The notes beneath the pieces were generated by a model. It searched no databases, was not told where the DNA came from, and saw nothing but the letters and a program-made list of their open reading frames with translations. Of a stretch of DNA of 13,078 nt, positions 12,450 to 13,078 are shown piece after piece (the first letter of the stretch is position 1; the number at the start of each line of letters is the position of its first letter). Origin of the DNA: Candidatus Pacearchaeota archaeon. Lineage in GTDB: Archaea > Nanobdellota > Nanobdellia > Pacearchaeales > GW2011-AR1. Position numbers and translations under genes: made by a program. The stretch lies in the NCBI GenBank assembly GCA_016186375.1, contig JACPLS010000099.1, forward strand, positions 1-13,078, written 5' to 3'.

Positions 12450-13078
12450 ATTGGGCTAAAAATTCTGAAAACAAAAAATAAGTAATAAATTGAAATTCCT
12501 AACATTATTAATCCTGAAATTAAATTTATAGCTCTTTTATTTTTTATTAGAAAACCAATAATATTTTTGCTCCATTGTCCTGAGATTAAACTTAATATTA
12601 GTAATGGAGCTCCAAGCCCAAATCCAAATGATAAAAAGTTAAGCATGCTTGAGATGAAATCTCCAAACAAAAACGCTCGTGCGAAAAACGCGGCAATAAA
12701 TGCTGGATTGCAAGGAAGAACTATTGCCCCAAAAAAGAAACCGAAAATGAAAGCGCCCTTTAACGGGCTTTTGTTCCCTGTTTGAATATTTGGTTTTGGA
12801 ATAAATCTCGATAAGTCAAAATCAAATATCAGAGCTAAGCTTATCAGTCCAAGAATAATGAATGCAATTGGAGAGATTATTGAAATGACATTAGTCAGGG
12901 ATTTTTGCAAAATTGTTGTAAAAACTAATCCTAGCAAAATCATAAAAACGGTTATTCCTATCAGAATTGTCAAACCAAACAAGAAAAATGTTTTTTTGCT
13001 CTCTTTTCCAGAGAATCTATTTGACAAAAAGGCGAGAAATCCCGGATATAAAGGAAGAACACAGACAGCTGTCAAAGG
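12440..13078 (-). CDS. ccdA: CcdA/DsbD-type thiol-reductant membrane transporter, 5' end cut by window
   Basis: The frame is open to the window edge, so the true start lies beyond 13078; the first visible residues are P-L-T-A-V-C. About six hydrophobic segments are seen. Two related loops, AVCVLPLYPGFLAF and AIVLPCNPAFIAAF, each carry one cysteine next to prolines; these are the paired cysteines of the CcdA/DsbD-beta fold, an inverted repeat of three helices. The family moves electrons from cytoplasmic thioredoxin across the membrane to outward-facing thiol proteins. The second motif has cysteine before Asn-Pro, unlike the usual PC[IVTL]GP. The DsbA-like and CxxC proteins about 2-3 kb away on the same strand are plausible partners. 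Confidence 0.88.
   Translation of the reverse strand, partial: PLTAVCVLPLYPGFLAFLSNRFSGKESKKTFFLFGLTILIGITVFMILLGLVFTTILQKSLTNVISIISPIAFIILGLISLALIFDFDLSRFIPKPNIQTGNKSPLKGAFIFGFFFGAIVLPCNPAFIAAFFARAFLFGDFISSMLNFLSFGFGLGAPLLILSLISGQWSKNIIGFLIKNKRAINLISGLIMLGISIYYLFFVFRIFSPISI

Noticed and set aside
1..13078. CRISPR arrays, insertion sequences, transposases or integrases
   Set aside because: No regularly spaced repeats, no terminal inverted repeats flanking a gene and no recombinase motifs were seen.

Overview
The window looks like a piece of an AT-rich archaeal genome, probably from a small-genome lineage of the DPANN kind; that lineage placement is inference. The archaeal evidence is direct: a group II chaperonin (thermosome), an aRF1-type release factor with NIKS and GGQ motifs, an archaeal-type valyl-tRNA synthetase, and tRNA genes without encoded CCA. 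TATA-like boxes sit about 24-28 bases upstream of many start codons, which implies mostly leaderless mRNAs. A strong Shine-Dalgarno sequence appears only inside an operon.

Layout. Bases 1-4245 are minus-strand: a methyltransferase cut by the window edge, aRF1, a 45-residue AbrB-like protein, and ValRS. Bases 4296-5063 hold three small plus-strand genes: a peptide resembling an antitoxin tail, an acidic peptide, and an HEITH zinc-protease-like protein. Bases 5169-6773 encode the thermosome. A 365-base AT-rich gap with one hairpin follows. Next come a circularly permuted YlqF/YawG-type GTPase and tRNA-Gly(GCC), both minus. Bases 8140-8654 hold a gene remnant and a perfect inverted repeat, and tRNA-Val(UAC) follows on the plus strand.

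The right third (8888-13078) is dominated by likely extracytoplasmic thiol chemistry. A minus-strand operon reads: tiny zinc-ribbon protein, a secreted or anchored DUF3179 protein, a polytopic membrane protein with a CxxC, and a membrane-anchored DsbA-like thioredoxin. Farther right on the same strand are a YCII-domain protein and a CcdA/DsbD-type membrane protein that runs off the window. Between them on the plus strand are a single-span mini-protein and a conserved CxxC protein of unknown function. A plausible reading is that CcdA carries reducing power across the membrane and the DsbA-like protein and CxxC membrane protein use or oppose it, with the DUF3179 protein as a client or partner. 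That scheme is inference.

Most notable points: aRF1 lacks the zinc mini-domain; the DUF3179 gene is split by one extra A in an A7 run; ValRS and a divergent small gene share one TATA-like box placed symmetrically between their start codons; and several genes under 60 codons are supported by promoters or motifs.
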